Shown here: positions 33,601 to 44,313 of the stretch, one piece after another
Layout of the letters: each line of letters starts with the position of its first letter
Numbering within the stretch: the first letter of the stretch is position 1
Origin: Pseudophaeomoniella oleicola
Taxonomy: Eukaryota; Ascomycota; Eurotiomycetes; Phaeomoniellales; Phaeomoniellaceae
Reading direction: 5' to 3'
Assembly: GCA_003868215.1 (NCBI GenBank)
Contig: QWDQ01000027.1
Location: 1-64,000, forward strand
DNA length: 64,000 bases
The notes under the pieces: generated by a model
Database searches by the model: none
What the model saw: only the letters and a program-made list of their open reading frames with translations
Told to the model about the DNA's origin: nothing
Made by a program: the position numbers and the translations under genes

Positions 33601-34961
33601 TTTTTCACGTTCGAGCACCTGCATCGGTCACTTTCGTCAGCAAACGCCTATCTCCGAAGGGTGTCCGGCAGGCTCCTAAGCTTCCTATCACGCAGTAGGG
33701 CGAGAGATATGTCTGCAGAGAGAGAGAGAGAGAGAGATCCTTTAGAATGCGTAGGCGATCCCCGGATCTATCCTTTGTTACAAAGGTCTGATACTTCATT
33801 TCCAGAGCTAAGCAATGTGCAGTCTCGGATGAACAAACCACTATGTCGCGCAATACAGGATTATGCTATCCTCGTGATCTCCCAGATTTTTGGAATTTGC
33901 TCTCTGGAGTACTTAATGCTCGGTTTTGACATTGCTCTTGAATATGCTTAATGCTCTCTGCTGTAAGACCGGCTTCTACGACAATCATGCGTTCTCTACA
34001 AACCGACCGGTAGCAATGTTTCTCACACCGCCTTGATTCAATTCATTAGGCGTACAGCTGGATTATAGAATGGTGATGCTGACGGTCTGCAGGTTGGATC
34101 TCAGAACATCAATCTAAGAGTTCAACAGTCCCGGCCATGGGACACGTCATTGATGACTGCAGGGGAGAGATCCCGACCTGGAGCTTCACTTCAAGGGTGA
34201 TCTTGTGGTTGAGTCATAAAAGGATCGCACAATGGCAGCTACTAATGTGTCGTCTTCCACCCTGGTATAAGAGGAGGATTCCAAACTCGTCGTCACCAGA
34301 TATCGTGCATCCAGGGAGATATATAGCTGTCTGTACTGTAGTAAGTCGTCGATCATAACCCGCAGGTCTCCATTGTGCAGCTTTCACCCCCTTGATGGGG
34401 ATACACTCTGCACAATCCTTCGGTGCAGATCCAATAGGAGGATACGTACTCTGTACACGATGCTCTTTGCGTTACCACATCTGATGACTATCATTTTCAA
34501 GATCAACAATTCAAATGTATCGAACACATGAAGTTGTAACTACTGCGTGCCTTGTTGATCTATCATGTTTGCTATTGGCATTTGACACTTTCTTCTCCGT
34601 CTCCATTGCGCTATTGGATATCAAGGGATAGCAAACTTGGATCTGCAATACTCAGCTGTGAGGACCTTGGTGCCTTCGACGTGGAGATGTTGGTTGTTTT
34701 AGTTTGATAAGTAGCAACGGCTTATCAACGATAACGCCTTTCCTGTTCCAGTAGTTGTAACACAAGACGATCCTCCCCTCCACTCCTCTTCCCCCGCTGA
34801 TCTAGGATAGGCAGATCCATTGAGCGACAGTAGGACGACGTCTCTCAGCTTCGTATCTTCCTTACTTCACAGTCGTTCAGGTCTTCCATCTACCACTCGT
34901 CTATAACGTATATCATATTTGATTCGATACCGACGATCTGAAGCAAGGGACATCGGTCACG
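30614..34961. other. 4.3-kb intergenic stretch without a recognisable gene
   Basis: The longest gap in the window, of ordinary base composition and not A+T-degraded. It contains a GTACTACGTAGTA palindrome at 32151-32163 and a strongly pyrimidine-rich tract at about 32510-32730. That tract leads to an ATG at 32735 with a consensus GTAAGT donor at 32753 (MQEVVH). There is a (GA)n run at 33717-33736 and a 151-codon frame at 33496-33951 with no recognised features. The promoter of bleomycin hydrolase and the long upstream region of the rhodopsin-domain gene lie here. A non-coding RNA or a multi-exon short gene is possible. Confidence 0.5.
33717..33736. repeat. (AG)n microsatellite
   Basis: Ten AG units in non-coding sequence. 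Confidence 0.9.
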
Positions 34962-36635
34962 ATGGGTCAACCACAATCCAAGCCAGATGACCTGGCAAAG
35001 ATCCAAAGACTGACGAAACAACTCCGAACCATGGAGCTTCAACATCAGACTGAGAATCGCGACCTTGAGAAACAATGGGTGGAGGTGGAAGCTGACAGTC
35101 GTATGTCCGATGTCGTCGTTGACGCTGAGCCTTCACCCGCTGACATGTGACAGCTCCGTCATACACTACAGGTTCACAGACTGTCTCTGTTTCTATCATT
35201 GAAGCATGGGAAAAGGAGCTCATGGAAGATGCCAAGGTAGACTACGAGCTTCCAGGAGGAACATTCCCAATTAACTGTCTTTAGAATCGTCTTGCCCTCT
35301 CAGCTTTGACATCGAACCCACTCCCAGCCATTGTCAAACAGAAGGTCGCTACGTTGACCGATACTCAAACATACAATATCAAGATCCCCTTTGAAGGCGC
35401 CCCAATCACGAATCAACGTTCGTCTGGAAGATGTTGGTTGTTCGCCTCTACCAATGTCTTCCGAGTTGCTATCATGAAGAAGCACAACCTCGAAAGCTTC
35501 GAGCTCAGCCAGGCATATCTGTTTTTCTGGGATAAGCTTGAAAAGTCGAACTATTTCCTAGAGCAGATTCTGGAGACCTTTGAGGAGGATCTCGATAGCC
35601 GTTTAGTCCAGACTCTGGTATCTGACCTCGTCAGTGATGGTGGTCAATGGGATATGGTCGCCAACTTGGTGGCGAAGTACGGATTGGTAAGTAAGGTCAA
35701 CACCGTCGGATATGCTTGTCGGCTTATGGAAACAGGTTCCTCAAACACTATATCCAGACTCGTACAACGCCATGAACTCGTCAGCTATGGATACCCTGAT
35801 CAAAACCAAGCTTCGCGAGAACGCCCTTGTCCTTCGCTCTCTCGCCTCGAAGAAGGAAACGACCAAAGGGTCACTCCTTGCTGTCAAGGAGAAAATGATG
35901 CAAGAGATCCATCTGATTCTGACGCTCATGTTAGGCCCACCGCCTAGTCCTAGCAAGGAATTCACCTGGGAATACTACGATGCAGGTGGCAAGTACCACA
36001 GCGTTTGCAAAACCCCTCTGTCACTGGCTCAGGAACTGTCAACCAGCACCTCGATTCGAGCGATTGGAGGCGCGGATGTCAACGAGTTGTTCAGTCTAGT
36101 CAACGACCCACGTAACAACTATGGTGAGTTGTTGACGGTAAGCCGCCTCGGCAACGTAGTCGGCGGTCGTCCCGTAACCTACGTCAACGTCGACATGACG
36201 ACCATGAAAAAAGCGGCCATCAAGATGCTCCAAGCCGGCCTCCCCGTCTTTTTCGGCAGCGACGTCGGTAAGTACTCGGACCGAGAAACCGGAATCATGG
36301 ACACGGCCCTCTTCGACTACAGCCTCGCCTTCAACACGTCTCTGAACATGGACAAAGCGCAACGCCTCAAGACGAGCGAGAGCGCCATGACGCACGCCAT
36401 GGTCCTGACGGCCGTCCACGTCGAAAACGGCCAGAGCGTCCGATGGCGCGTGCAGAACTCCTGGGGCGAAACCGCCGGCGATAAGGGTTGGTTCGTGATG
36501 AGCGACAAGTGGATGGACGAATTCTGTTACCAGGTCGTTGTAGACCCTAGTTTCGTGTCCAAGGAAGTCAGAGATGTGTTGAACAAGGAACCGTTGGTGC
36601 TTCCGCCTTGGGATCCGATGGGTGCTCTTGCATAA
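34962..36635 (+). CDS. LAP3: Bleomycin hydrolase / cysteine aminopeptidase (peptidase C1B)
   Basis: Four exons: 34962-35100, 35154-35236, 35285-35686 and 35736-36635, with introns of 53, 48 and 49 bp, giving 507 residues. The papain-type catalytic set is complete: Gln and Cys in TNQRSSGRCWLF, His in SAMTHAMVLTAV and Asn in VQNSWGE. LEQILETFEEDLDSRLVQTL and GGQWDMVANLVAKYGLVP are typical of the family. The C-terminus DPMGALA is the arm that reaches into the active site of the hexamer and makes the enzyme an aminopeptidase. It is a cytosolic homohexamer acting on peptides and homocysteine thiolactone. The N-terminal ~60 residues (MGQPQSKP...) are poorly conserved and linker-like. MGxxxS at the start fits an N-myristoylation signal, an inference only. 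Confidence 0.95.
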
Positions 36636-37095
36636 AGCATAAAGGGGAGAGAGAGAGGGAGATCACACGGTCTCTTTCGAAAATCACACACAACTGTCTT
36701 TATCTGCTGCAACCCCTGCTTTTCTGTAATACAGCCAGCCAGCCAGCCAGCCAGCGCAAAGGATCGTTCTGTTCTTCTAGGTAGTCATATAGCATGTATA
36801 GCGTTGAATGGGTCTGCGGTAGTCTCTCCTCCTGCTTTCTTATCATTGGCTCCCAATTATTCCAAGGTAGTATGAATGGAGTCGTTGAAAAGAGTATTAT
36901 AACAACATCACAATGCGTAGGTATATCTTTTCTTACACGTAATGAAGAGCAGATCAACCACAATGCTCATTCATGCATGGTATTCAAACAGCCTGAGTTG
37001 CCAAAGTTGATAAAACATAACCCGCCAACAAGTTTCAGCGCATGTACAAAAAAGCCTGGTAGGTACATGAAAACGTATGGGTGAAAGGAGAACGA
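36636..37095. other. Convergent 3' spacer with CAGC repeat
   Basis: Between bleomycin hydrolase (+) and the J-domain gene (-). Six CAGC units at 36732-36755 are the only notable feature. Confidence 0.6.
36732..36755. repeat. (CAGC)6 microsatellite
   Basis: Six tandem CAGC units in the 3' flank of bleomycin hydrolase. Confidence 0.9.
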
Positions 37096-39988
37096 TCACG
37101 CTGCTCCACGCATGCTTGTCGCCTTCATCTTCTCTCTAATTCTGCCCAGGTCCATCATAGCGGTACGGTGTCTCTCACATGCGACACTCCACCACTCTCT
37201 CACCGCAGCGTCCTGTTCGACCCAGATCATGTACGCCTTATAACCGGCCTGAGCGCCGGATGTCTTCCCTAACACTGCGAGGTCGGTAGGTCCATCCCCA
37301 ATGGCACTAATCCAATTATTCGCCATCTGATGATCCATCTGTGTCTGACGAATGGCGAAATGCTCGAGTATATTCCTGTTAAACTTGGACCATTCTTTCA
37401 TATAAGCAGCCATGGAGTTTGCATACGAAACCCATCTTCCAGGCGATACTGATTCTTCAGGCGGTGCTGTTGGAGGTTTCGGAGGTTTTGGAAGCTTAAG
37501 ATCTCTGATTCTCGTCAAGGCTGATGACGGCTCTTCTAGATTGACACTGGGAGCAGGCTTGGACTCGAAAGGTAGAGTGGAACTGAGATCTTCAAGGTCA
37601 CCAAGTCCAGTGCGAGATGGCTTAAGAGGATGCACCTGGCGAAGATCGTCCAGATTTACCGAGCTCGAAGAGGGTTCTGCTTCGGAGACGGTTTCAGCGG
37701 TCCTCCTGTTGGGTATTGAATCAGAAGGTTGTGATGCTTCTTGTGGTGCGTCGATGTCCATTTCATCAACAGCTGCAGGTTCCGGAACTTCACCATTGGC
37801 AGTAGGCGTAGCTGGAACTTCTTTCTCTTCCTCGCGCGATCCAGTACTAGAAGTCTTGGGTTGAACGGGTTTTCTACTCGTGGAAGCATTGGATCGGGCA
37901 GATCGCTTTGGTGTCTTCGCCTGTACCAAGTCAGGTTGTGGAGTAGCCCAAGTTTGATCTTTTAGTTGCTCAGCCCATTTATCTGCGTCAAACCGCGCGG
38001 GTTGAAAAGCGGGCATAGTTGTAGAGCCTGTTGATGCATCAGTAGCGGCTGAAGTGCCCAGGTTTCCGGGTGAAGCTTGTCTACCGTATGACTGTGCGGT
38101 CCCTCTACGTGAACCCTTGAGTGGTGAACGGCGATCTTGTTCAGAATTCGGCGTCGGCGCAAAAGCATCTGCACCGAATTTACCATCCCATTCAGAGGCG
38201 GAAAATGCCTTCGGAAGCTCCGAAGTTGCGGAAGCTGAAGCAGTGCTGTGAGGTTTAAAAAAGTCAGCAGGTGAACCGTGGTGAGCCACATTTAACAAAG
38301 GAGATGTTCGTTGGAACGGGAAGTTGCCCTCTCTGCTGATACGCGCGCAAGTTTCCTCGAAGATAGTCTTCAAGAGCGAGGGACTTCTATCCTTGCGCAA
38401 AGCATCCGTAGAGAGGCTATACGACAATCCCGAGCCCGGTACTTTTTGTTTGCTAGAATGAAGGGTTCCTTTCCAAGGAGAATAGCCCTTCTGCGACCAT
38501 AGATAGGGGTACGAAAGGGAATTTTTATCATACAATGACGGGTTATCCTTGTTCTCGTCCACAGTACTGCTCTTTGAATGATATGCATTATCGTAATGTG
38601 AGGCGGAATTCAAATCTGGATAGAACGGCTTGTTGTGATGTGGCGGCGGCGGATAGTCATAGGACGGACTTTCATCCCGCGGTGAATGAAGTGAACCTTC
38701 GTGGGATTGGGGAAATGCAGTCCTGGTTCTGTTTAGCCTTGGTGTCGCTTTTGGTCTGTTCGACGTGTCGAAGTCCTCGGCCTCGCTGCTAGATTCAGAA
38801 GAACTAGACTCATCTGAATACATTGCTGCTGCTGCAGGCCTTCGAAAACCAGGGCTTGCGCTCCGGAATCGAGCTGCACCGTAACGCAAATTGGGATCGT
38901 GGGAAGCATGATCATCGTACCTATGCTCTGTGGGTGAGTTTCGAACGCTAGCGGATCTTCCCAATCCTGGCCCAAACAGGCTTGTCCTCTCTCCTCCGCT
39001 AGTGGCGTATTTGGTGGACTGTCTTGCCAATCCGGGTCGTGAACTTGGAGAATCTTCATGTGATTTCGCATGGCGAAGTGGACTAGTGACAGGCTTCGTA
39101 CGTTTCTCATTAGGGTATGCTGCAGAGGCTCTGTTGGAAAAGTAAGCAGTATCACCCTGGGATGCCTGTGGTTGTTGGCCTCGACGGAGACCCGCATAAG
39201 CGGAGGTCCCTGCCATATGCTCGTCACCGTTTGGCGTTGACGGATCAAAGCCTTGTTTTCTCCTTGTACTCTGTCCCCGTGACATTTCTGGAGACCCTGC
39301 GTTGCCAGCAGTAGAGGATTCCCAGCCGGTCGTCTGCTTAGGTGTAGCATTCTGAGTGGTGCCGTGGCTGCTTACTGGCCGCTGCGCAGTAGGGACATAT
39401 CGGCTGCGACCAGGAGGCGGTGGTGGAGCCCCTCGATTCTGCCCATTTTTCATCTCCGCGAAACCTCGGAATGCATCAGCCCTACTCTGAGCCTCTTCCT
39501 TCGCGTTCTGCCACTCCTGAGCGCCAGCTCTTGCCCAACGAGCATATCTCTGTGCACCGGCTGATGGAGGCGGCTTGTGAACACCCGCTGCAGGATATGC
39601 ATCCTTGGATTCCCTTGGTGTTCGACGTGGAGGCGGTGGGAAGTTTGTGGTAGTAGTCCTCGAAGGGCCTGCCGGCTTGGCTGGCGTTGTATGTAATCCC
39701 GCCTTTTTGCGGTCGGCATCGTATTTCTGCTTCTGTTCAGGGTCGGTCAATATCTCATGGGCCGCTTGTATGGCCTGGAACTTCGAAATAAACTCGACTT
39801 CTTTGCCTGGATTACGGTCAGGGTGGTATAATTTTGCTGGACAACGGATCAGTCATGTACATCATCGTCGGATTCAATGTTGGCAACTGACCCAGCTTTC
39901 GAAATTGTTTCTTTACCTCGTCAGCACTCGCACCGTACGGCAATTCCAGGTCTGCATAGTAGTCTCGCTTGACGTCGGCTTTAACCAT
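37096..39988 (-). CDS. J-domain (Hsp40-type) protein with long disordered middle
   Basis: Two exons, 39988-39892 and 39836-37096, with a 55-bp intron, giving 945 residues. The N-terminal J domain (residues 5-70) reads RDYYADLELPYGASADEVKK, then the intact His37-Pro-Asp39, then EILTDPEQKQKYD. The intron falls just before the HPD. Residues ~75-780 are Ser/Pro/Arg-rich and probably disordered. The last ~110 residues are again ordered and look conserved (PGRWVSYANSMAAYMKEWSK, YMIWVEQDAAVREWW), probably a helical client- or partner-binding domain. There is no zinc-finger or CTD of DnaJ types A/B, so it is a class C J-protein that would stimulate an Hsp70 at a specific site. No membrane span or targeting signal is seen. 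Confidence 0.88.
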
Positions 39989-41217
39989 AGTGCGCTCCTA
40001 AGGCGATCAGGTTGCCTTGCTGCCCGATGCGACGTATGCTCTTAGTAGCGGCAATTATGGTCAACGGTGCATATTTTGAGCGCTCCCGCAAACGCAGACG
40101 ATTAGCCTGTCCGATTACCAGAGAGTGATTACGGCTCATGCGTGGTCTCAGAAGAGAGAAGACTGAGAAGTCTCTGGTCGAAGGCTTGAGAACGTTTGGT
40201 CAACAGCAACGAAAACTTCGGCGGATGAATAGCGACACAGCCGAAGGCATCCAGAATGATCAAAGGCGAATGACAGCGAAAAACTGGGGTATGGGGAAAC
40301 TAGGAACACCGTTCAGAGATTGGTCGGTCCTTGTTCTGTGTCATTCGTTGGTGACTCGAGGCGCATATGATTGTTGTCATGGGTAGGAGTCTCAGAACCG
40401 ATAAGCGATGCACCTGTTTTGTCAGGTTGTAAACAGTGGGACGCTGTGCAAGATGAGCGATCGGATTTTCAAAAAGATGGACTTTGCTTCTGTCTACACG
40501 TCACCAATAAGGCGAGAGTTCATGTGCCCGATGCTGATGAGTGAGACGCTTGCACGTAACTTGACAGATGTACCTCCAGCTGATAGGATTTTCTTCTGTC
40601 GCCGAAGATCAGGTATTAAGAGGCGTACATGCGACGTTTTGTTTACCTGTGGTTGGTGGGATGTTAATTAAGTTTCCGATCTTAACTAAAAGTGTTGCTG
40701 CGTGCGTTGTCACTTAACTAAATATTGCTACGTAGTACTCACAAGGGGCCCCTGGTACCCTGGTAATCACTTGCCGGACCCTTTCATCTACTATGTACGT
40801 ATCTTAGTAAAACCCCGGGCTCTAACTTAAGCGTGTTTCTCCTTATCATATACTACGTAGTAATATCAACCCAGAATGAGATCCTAGCGGCGGGCAGATA
40901 CCTTAGCTTTTTCGGCCTCAGCCTTATTCTCCTTTCCCTGGACGATCATGGCAGCTCTCTAGGTAGGATAGATATCGTCTTGACTGACACATTCTTTGCA
41001 TGACCTCGCAGAGGGTACTTAGTCATGTTCGTTTCAGGGCACTCAACAAAGTGGATTTCATCCCTCTGCATCGCGTTATATTGATATGATATACACCATG
41101 ATCACTGAATTACCAGGGTCAACTAATACGAAGCATTCAGGGATCGGTTGTACAGAGCCTCGCAGCATCGCAAATGCATCAGGAGAGGAGCTATCTGCAT
41201 GTTTCCTTATTCGGTAT
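39989..41217. other. Intergenic region
   Basis: Promoter of the J-domain gene and 3' flank of HIS5. It contains GCTACGTAGTAC at 40728-40739 and TACTACGTAGTAA at 40851-40863. Short frames only, without family features. Confidence 0.55.
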
Positions 41218-42558
41218 TTATGCGATCACTCCATTCGCTTTCAGTTCCTTCTTCTCCTCCGTCCTAGACGGCTCGACTGTCTTTCCTGACAGGACGGAGC
41301 GAAGCACTGACGCTATCTCTTCTAAAAACCGATCGACTTCTTTCTCCGTGCCTATCGTAATGCGAAGACAGCCCTCACAACCCAGTTCCTTGCCACGAAA
41401 TCTTACGACGACGCCTCTGTGCTCAGCCAAACCTTCATACACGGCCAATGCTGTTGGATTGCTTGGTTTTCCACCTTCTTGTTGAGGCCTGTCCAGTATC
41501 TGAGCGAGCAGAAAATTTGATTCAAACCCACCCAGGAAACGTCCAACCCCTGCAATTTTGGGTAGCTCTCTTATTAAACGATCCCGTTGTTCAATAATCT
41601 TTTCCTTGTTTTGCTCCATCACTTCCAAATTTGCTGGGGTCAGTGCAGCGCTTGCAAGTGCACTCGTCGGACTAGAAATATTATACGGGGCTTTGAGGCT
41701 GTTGAGAAGTCTAGCAATCTCTGGACTCGTGAAAGCAACCCCTAGCCGAATTCCAGCCAGTCCAAAGGCCTTACTGAGTGTCTGCATGACGACGAGATTC
41801 GGCCACTCCGTCACCCACTCTGCCAGACTTGACCCTTCTGGGGCAAAGTCGATATAGGCTTCGTCGACGATGACCACCCCATTCCAAGACGGATGTTCTA
41901 AGACTTTTCGGATGTCCTCTTTCGCGATCAGCTTCCCCGTTGGATTTCCAGGCGAACAGATGTACACCATCTTAATATTCGGTTCCGAGGAGAGCTTTTC
42001 GTTGATTGCATCTGGTCTGAGGCCGAAGTCGCCTTCGACGTCCAATGGTACGTTGACGATCTCGACGTCGTTGACATCGGCACTGACTGCGTACATGCCG
42101 TAGGTGGGTGGGCACGTTAGAATCTTGTCCTTGCCAGGCACACAGAAGCACCGCAGAAGGGCATCAATCGCCTCGTCCGAGCCTACTCCGACGAACAGGT
42201 TTTCCGGCCTTAAGGTCTTTTCTGTATGTGTCTTTGTGTTTCTCAAATTACAGAACAACTGTTTCAATTCGTGCTGGTGGGGATCTGGATATCGATTCAG
42301 GCCGAGGAAGTCGATCTCAGGTTTCGAGCTGCCTTCTAGCGCGCCATATTCGTTGAGAGCAAGGCCTGGACCATATGCATTCTCATTCGCATCAAGGAGG
42401 ACATTCGTACCATCGTCTTTATAATCGCTGTAGTTGTCAGCTGTTGCGCTTAGTCCCATTGGCTCTCTGACTCACTCTCGTGCACAACGATACGGCTGGA
42501 GTTTAAGTATGTTCGGTCGAGCGCATTTCTGCAAGTCAAACACGGATGACCGAGACAT
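41218..42558 (-). CDS. HIS5: Histidinol-phosphate aminotransferase
   Basis: Two exons, 42558-42476 and 42427-41218, with a 48-bp intron, giving 430 residues. The first exon supplies the conserved fungal N-terminus MSRSSVFDLQKCARPNILKL and joins in the Asp codon to DYKDDGTNVLLDANENAYGP. Reading from the internal ATG at 42459 would lose it. The class II fold-type-I motifs are there: NLFVGVGSDEAIDALLR, CPPTYGMY, CSPGNPTGK, VDEAYIDFAP, and the PLP-binding lysine in TLSKAFGLAGIRLG. The C-terminal arginine motif LRITIGT binds the substrate phosphate. It converts imidazole acetol phosphate and glutamate to histidinol phosphate in histidine synthesis, in the cytosol. It is divergent from SNU23. Confidence 0.96.
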
Positions 42559-43482
42559 GATATAAGTCCCAGTCCAGACTATACAGAGCAGCAAGTTTCA
42601 GGCCTTCTTGATCTAAGGTACTTATCCAGCGCACATGTACGATGCCGCCTCTGAACTTTTTCAATGATGCATCGAGGCATTTCAGGTACCTGGTGGGGCA
42701 GATAACTTTATTGCGGAGATTATTGCAGCTCTATCGCCGGCAAACCATGATCCTGGTCCTAGATAACTGATAGGATGTATATTCGACCGTTGTCGTTTAA
42801 GAAGGATGGAAATGTGATATCAGCCTGTCAAATGCGATTACTGTATGAGTGGAGGGAATTTAATAGCTACGTGTTCAAGATACTCTATCGTGGTCTCCGG
42901 TCACGCTTCCTCTCCCTCCCATTATCCACGCTCATACAATATGAACAGTTTGAAAGATTTCAAGAGAAGTGCTAACGGGACCGAAAGATGTGATGGACTT
43001 CACGGTTGACTGGGGACTTATTGCAATCGTAATAACTTAGATCTTTGTTCAAGAATCTGGTCCGTAGAAAAGCTGTTTTGCTATGCGAGGATTGATTTTG
43101 CCGGTAGCGTCAAACACATTCGGAAATCAAAGCCCTTCAAAATATATTGTCTCGAATTTGGAGGCAGCCTAGAGGCAGAAAGAGGTGCATAGCCTCCCTT
43201 AATGCTTCTACACAAAAGTCATTGATCTGGTAGTTACCAATTCCATCAACACCAGTGAATAGGTGGGACATGATATATGTTCCTTGCGGGGAAGGTTCTC
43301 GATGATGATGCGGAGTCTAGACCCGTCACAACCTGCAAGTCACTTCAAGCATCCAAATTTAGGACAGCTTCAAGGCGGAAATTGTATGATCTAGGTTCGA
43401 CGCAGGGCAACTGAGAACGTTCTCTTCTCCCTAATCCAAACCCAGCCTGAACCATTTACCACGACGGTCCAGCACCGAGAAG
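42559..43482. promoter_or_regulatory. Divergent promoter region, HIS5 / SNU23
   Basis: 924 bp between two divergent start codons. It carries no TGACTCA (Gcn4/CpcA) core immediately upstream of HIS5; the nearest look-alike, CTGACTCAC at about 42469-42477, lies at the exon 1 donor. No coding signal. Confidence 0.45.
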
Positions 43483-44139
43483 ATGGCAGACGACAAGAAA
43501 AAATCCGCCTATGGCACAGGCACCGCTTCCGACACCTCTTTCCGCAAGACATGGGACCGCGAAGAATACGCGCGAAAGGCCAAAGACGAGGCCGACGCTG
43601 CGAAAGAAGAATCCAAAGCCCGGTATGAAGCCAAGCTTGCTGGCAAGAAATATCACAAACATGTCGATCTATCTGCCCTCGACGAGACGTCTGCGCGAAG
43701 CTCACGGCTCGATGTGTCGAGTATGGTTGGGAAAAGTACCATAGTACCTGCCGGAAATGCTATTGGCAAAAGGGGACGGGGCGCAGGTTTCTACTGTGAG
43801 GCTTGTGATCTGACATACAAAGACAATGTGCAATATATCGAGCACTTGAACAGCAAGCAGCATTTGATTGCCACAGGTCAAAGTGGCGAGGTGAAGAGGG
43901 CAACGCTCGAGGATGTACGAGAGCGACTGACGTTACTTATTGAAAGGAAGAGAAGGCAAGCGGAGGAGGACAATAAAGTAGCGGAGATAGACCTCGGTGC
44001 CCGCCTGAAGGTTCGTGAGGAGGAGGAAGCAAGAGAAAGAGAGGAGAAACGTCGGAAGAGGAACGAGAGACGTCGAGGAGGCGGAGATGCTGTCAAGAAA
44101 GAGGAAGACTTCGATTCACGGCTTGGCATTATCACTTGA
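43483..44139 (+). CDS. SNU23: Snu23/ZMAT2-like U4/U6.U5 tri-snRNP zinc-finger protein
   Basis: Single exon, 218 residues. It begins MADDKKKSAYGTGTASDTSF and soon reaches KTWDREEYARKAKDEADA, the conserved N-terminal helix of Snu23/ZMAT2. A U1-type C2H2 zinc finger follows: FYCEACDLTYKDNVQYIEHL then NSKQH (Cys-x2-Cys...His-x5-His). Next is the conserved TLEDVRERLTLL and a highly charged helical C-terminus (Glu/Arg/Lys-rich). In the pre-catalytic spliceosome this protein contacts the 5' splice site/U6 region together with Prp38. It is a nuclear protein. Its 3' end converges on BIR1, 175 bp away. Confidence 0.93.
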   Translation: MADDKKKSAYGTGTASDTSFRKTWDREEYARKAKDEADAAKEESKARYEAKLAGKKYHKHVDLSALDETSARSSRLDVSSMVGKSTIVPAGNAIGKRGRGAGFYCEACDLTYKDNVQYIEHLNSKQHLIATGQSGEVKRATLEDVRERLTLLIERKRRQAEEDNKVAEIDLGARLKVREEEEAREREEKRRKRNERRRGGGDAVKKEEDFDSRLGIIT

Positions 44140-44313
44140 CGAAGGACCCAATATCAGGCAGGTCGTGCAGTTCATTTCATTATATACCCAACACTTGAAC
44201 AAGTTGATATCCAAGAGGCTATCCATTCCGTTATCATCGCGCAGACAGCAAAGCCAAGCAAAACCCAAACGCCGTGCCACATATACAATCATTCAAGAGC
44301 CGGGAACATCAGT

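Noticed and set aside
33496-33951. 151-codon open frame
   Set aside because: It runs through an (AG)n microsatellite, lacks protein-like patterning, and no family is recognised.
42428-42459. Start of HIS5 at the internal ATG at 42459
   Set aside because: That segment is an intron; splicing 42476 to 42427 restores the conserved N-terminus CARPNILKLQPYRCARDDYKDD.
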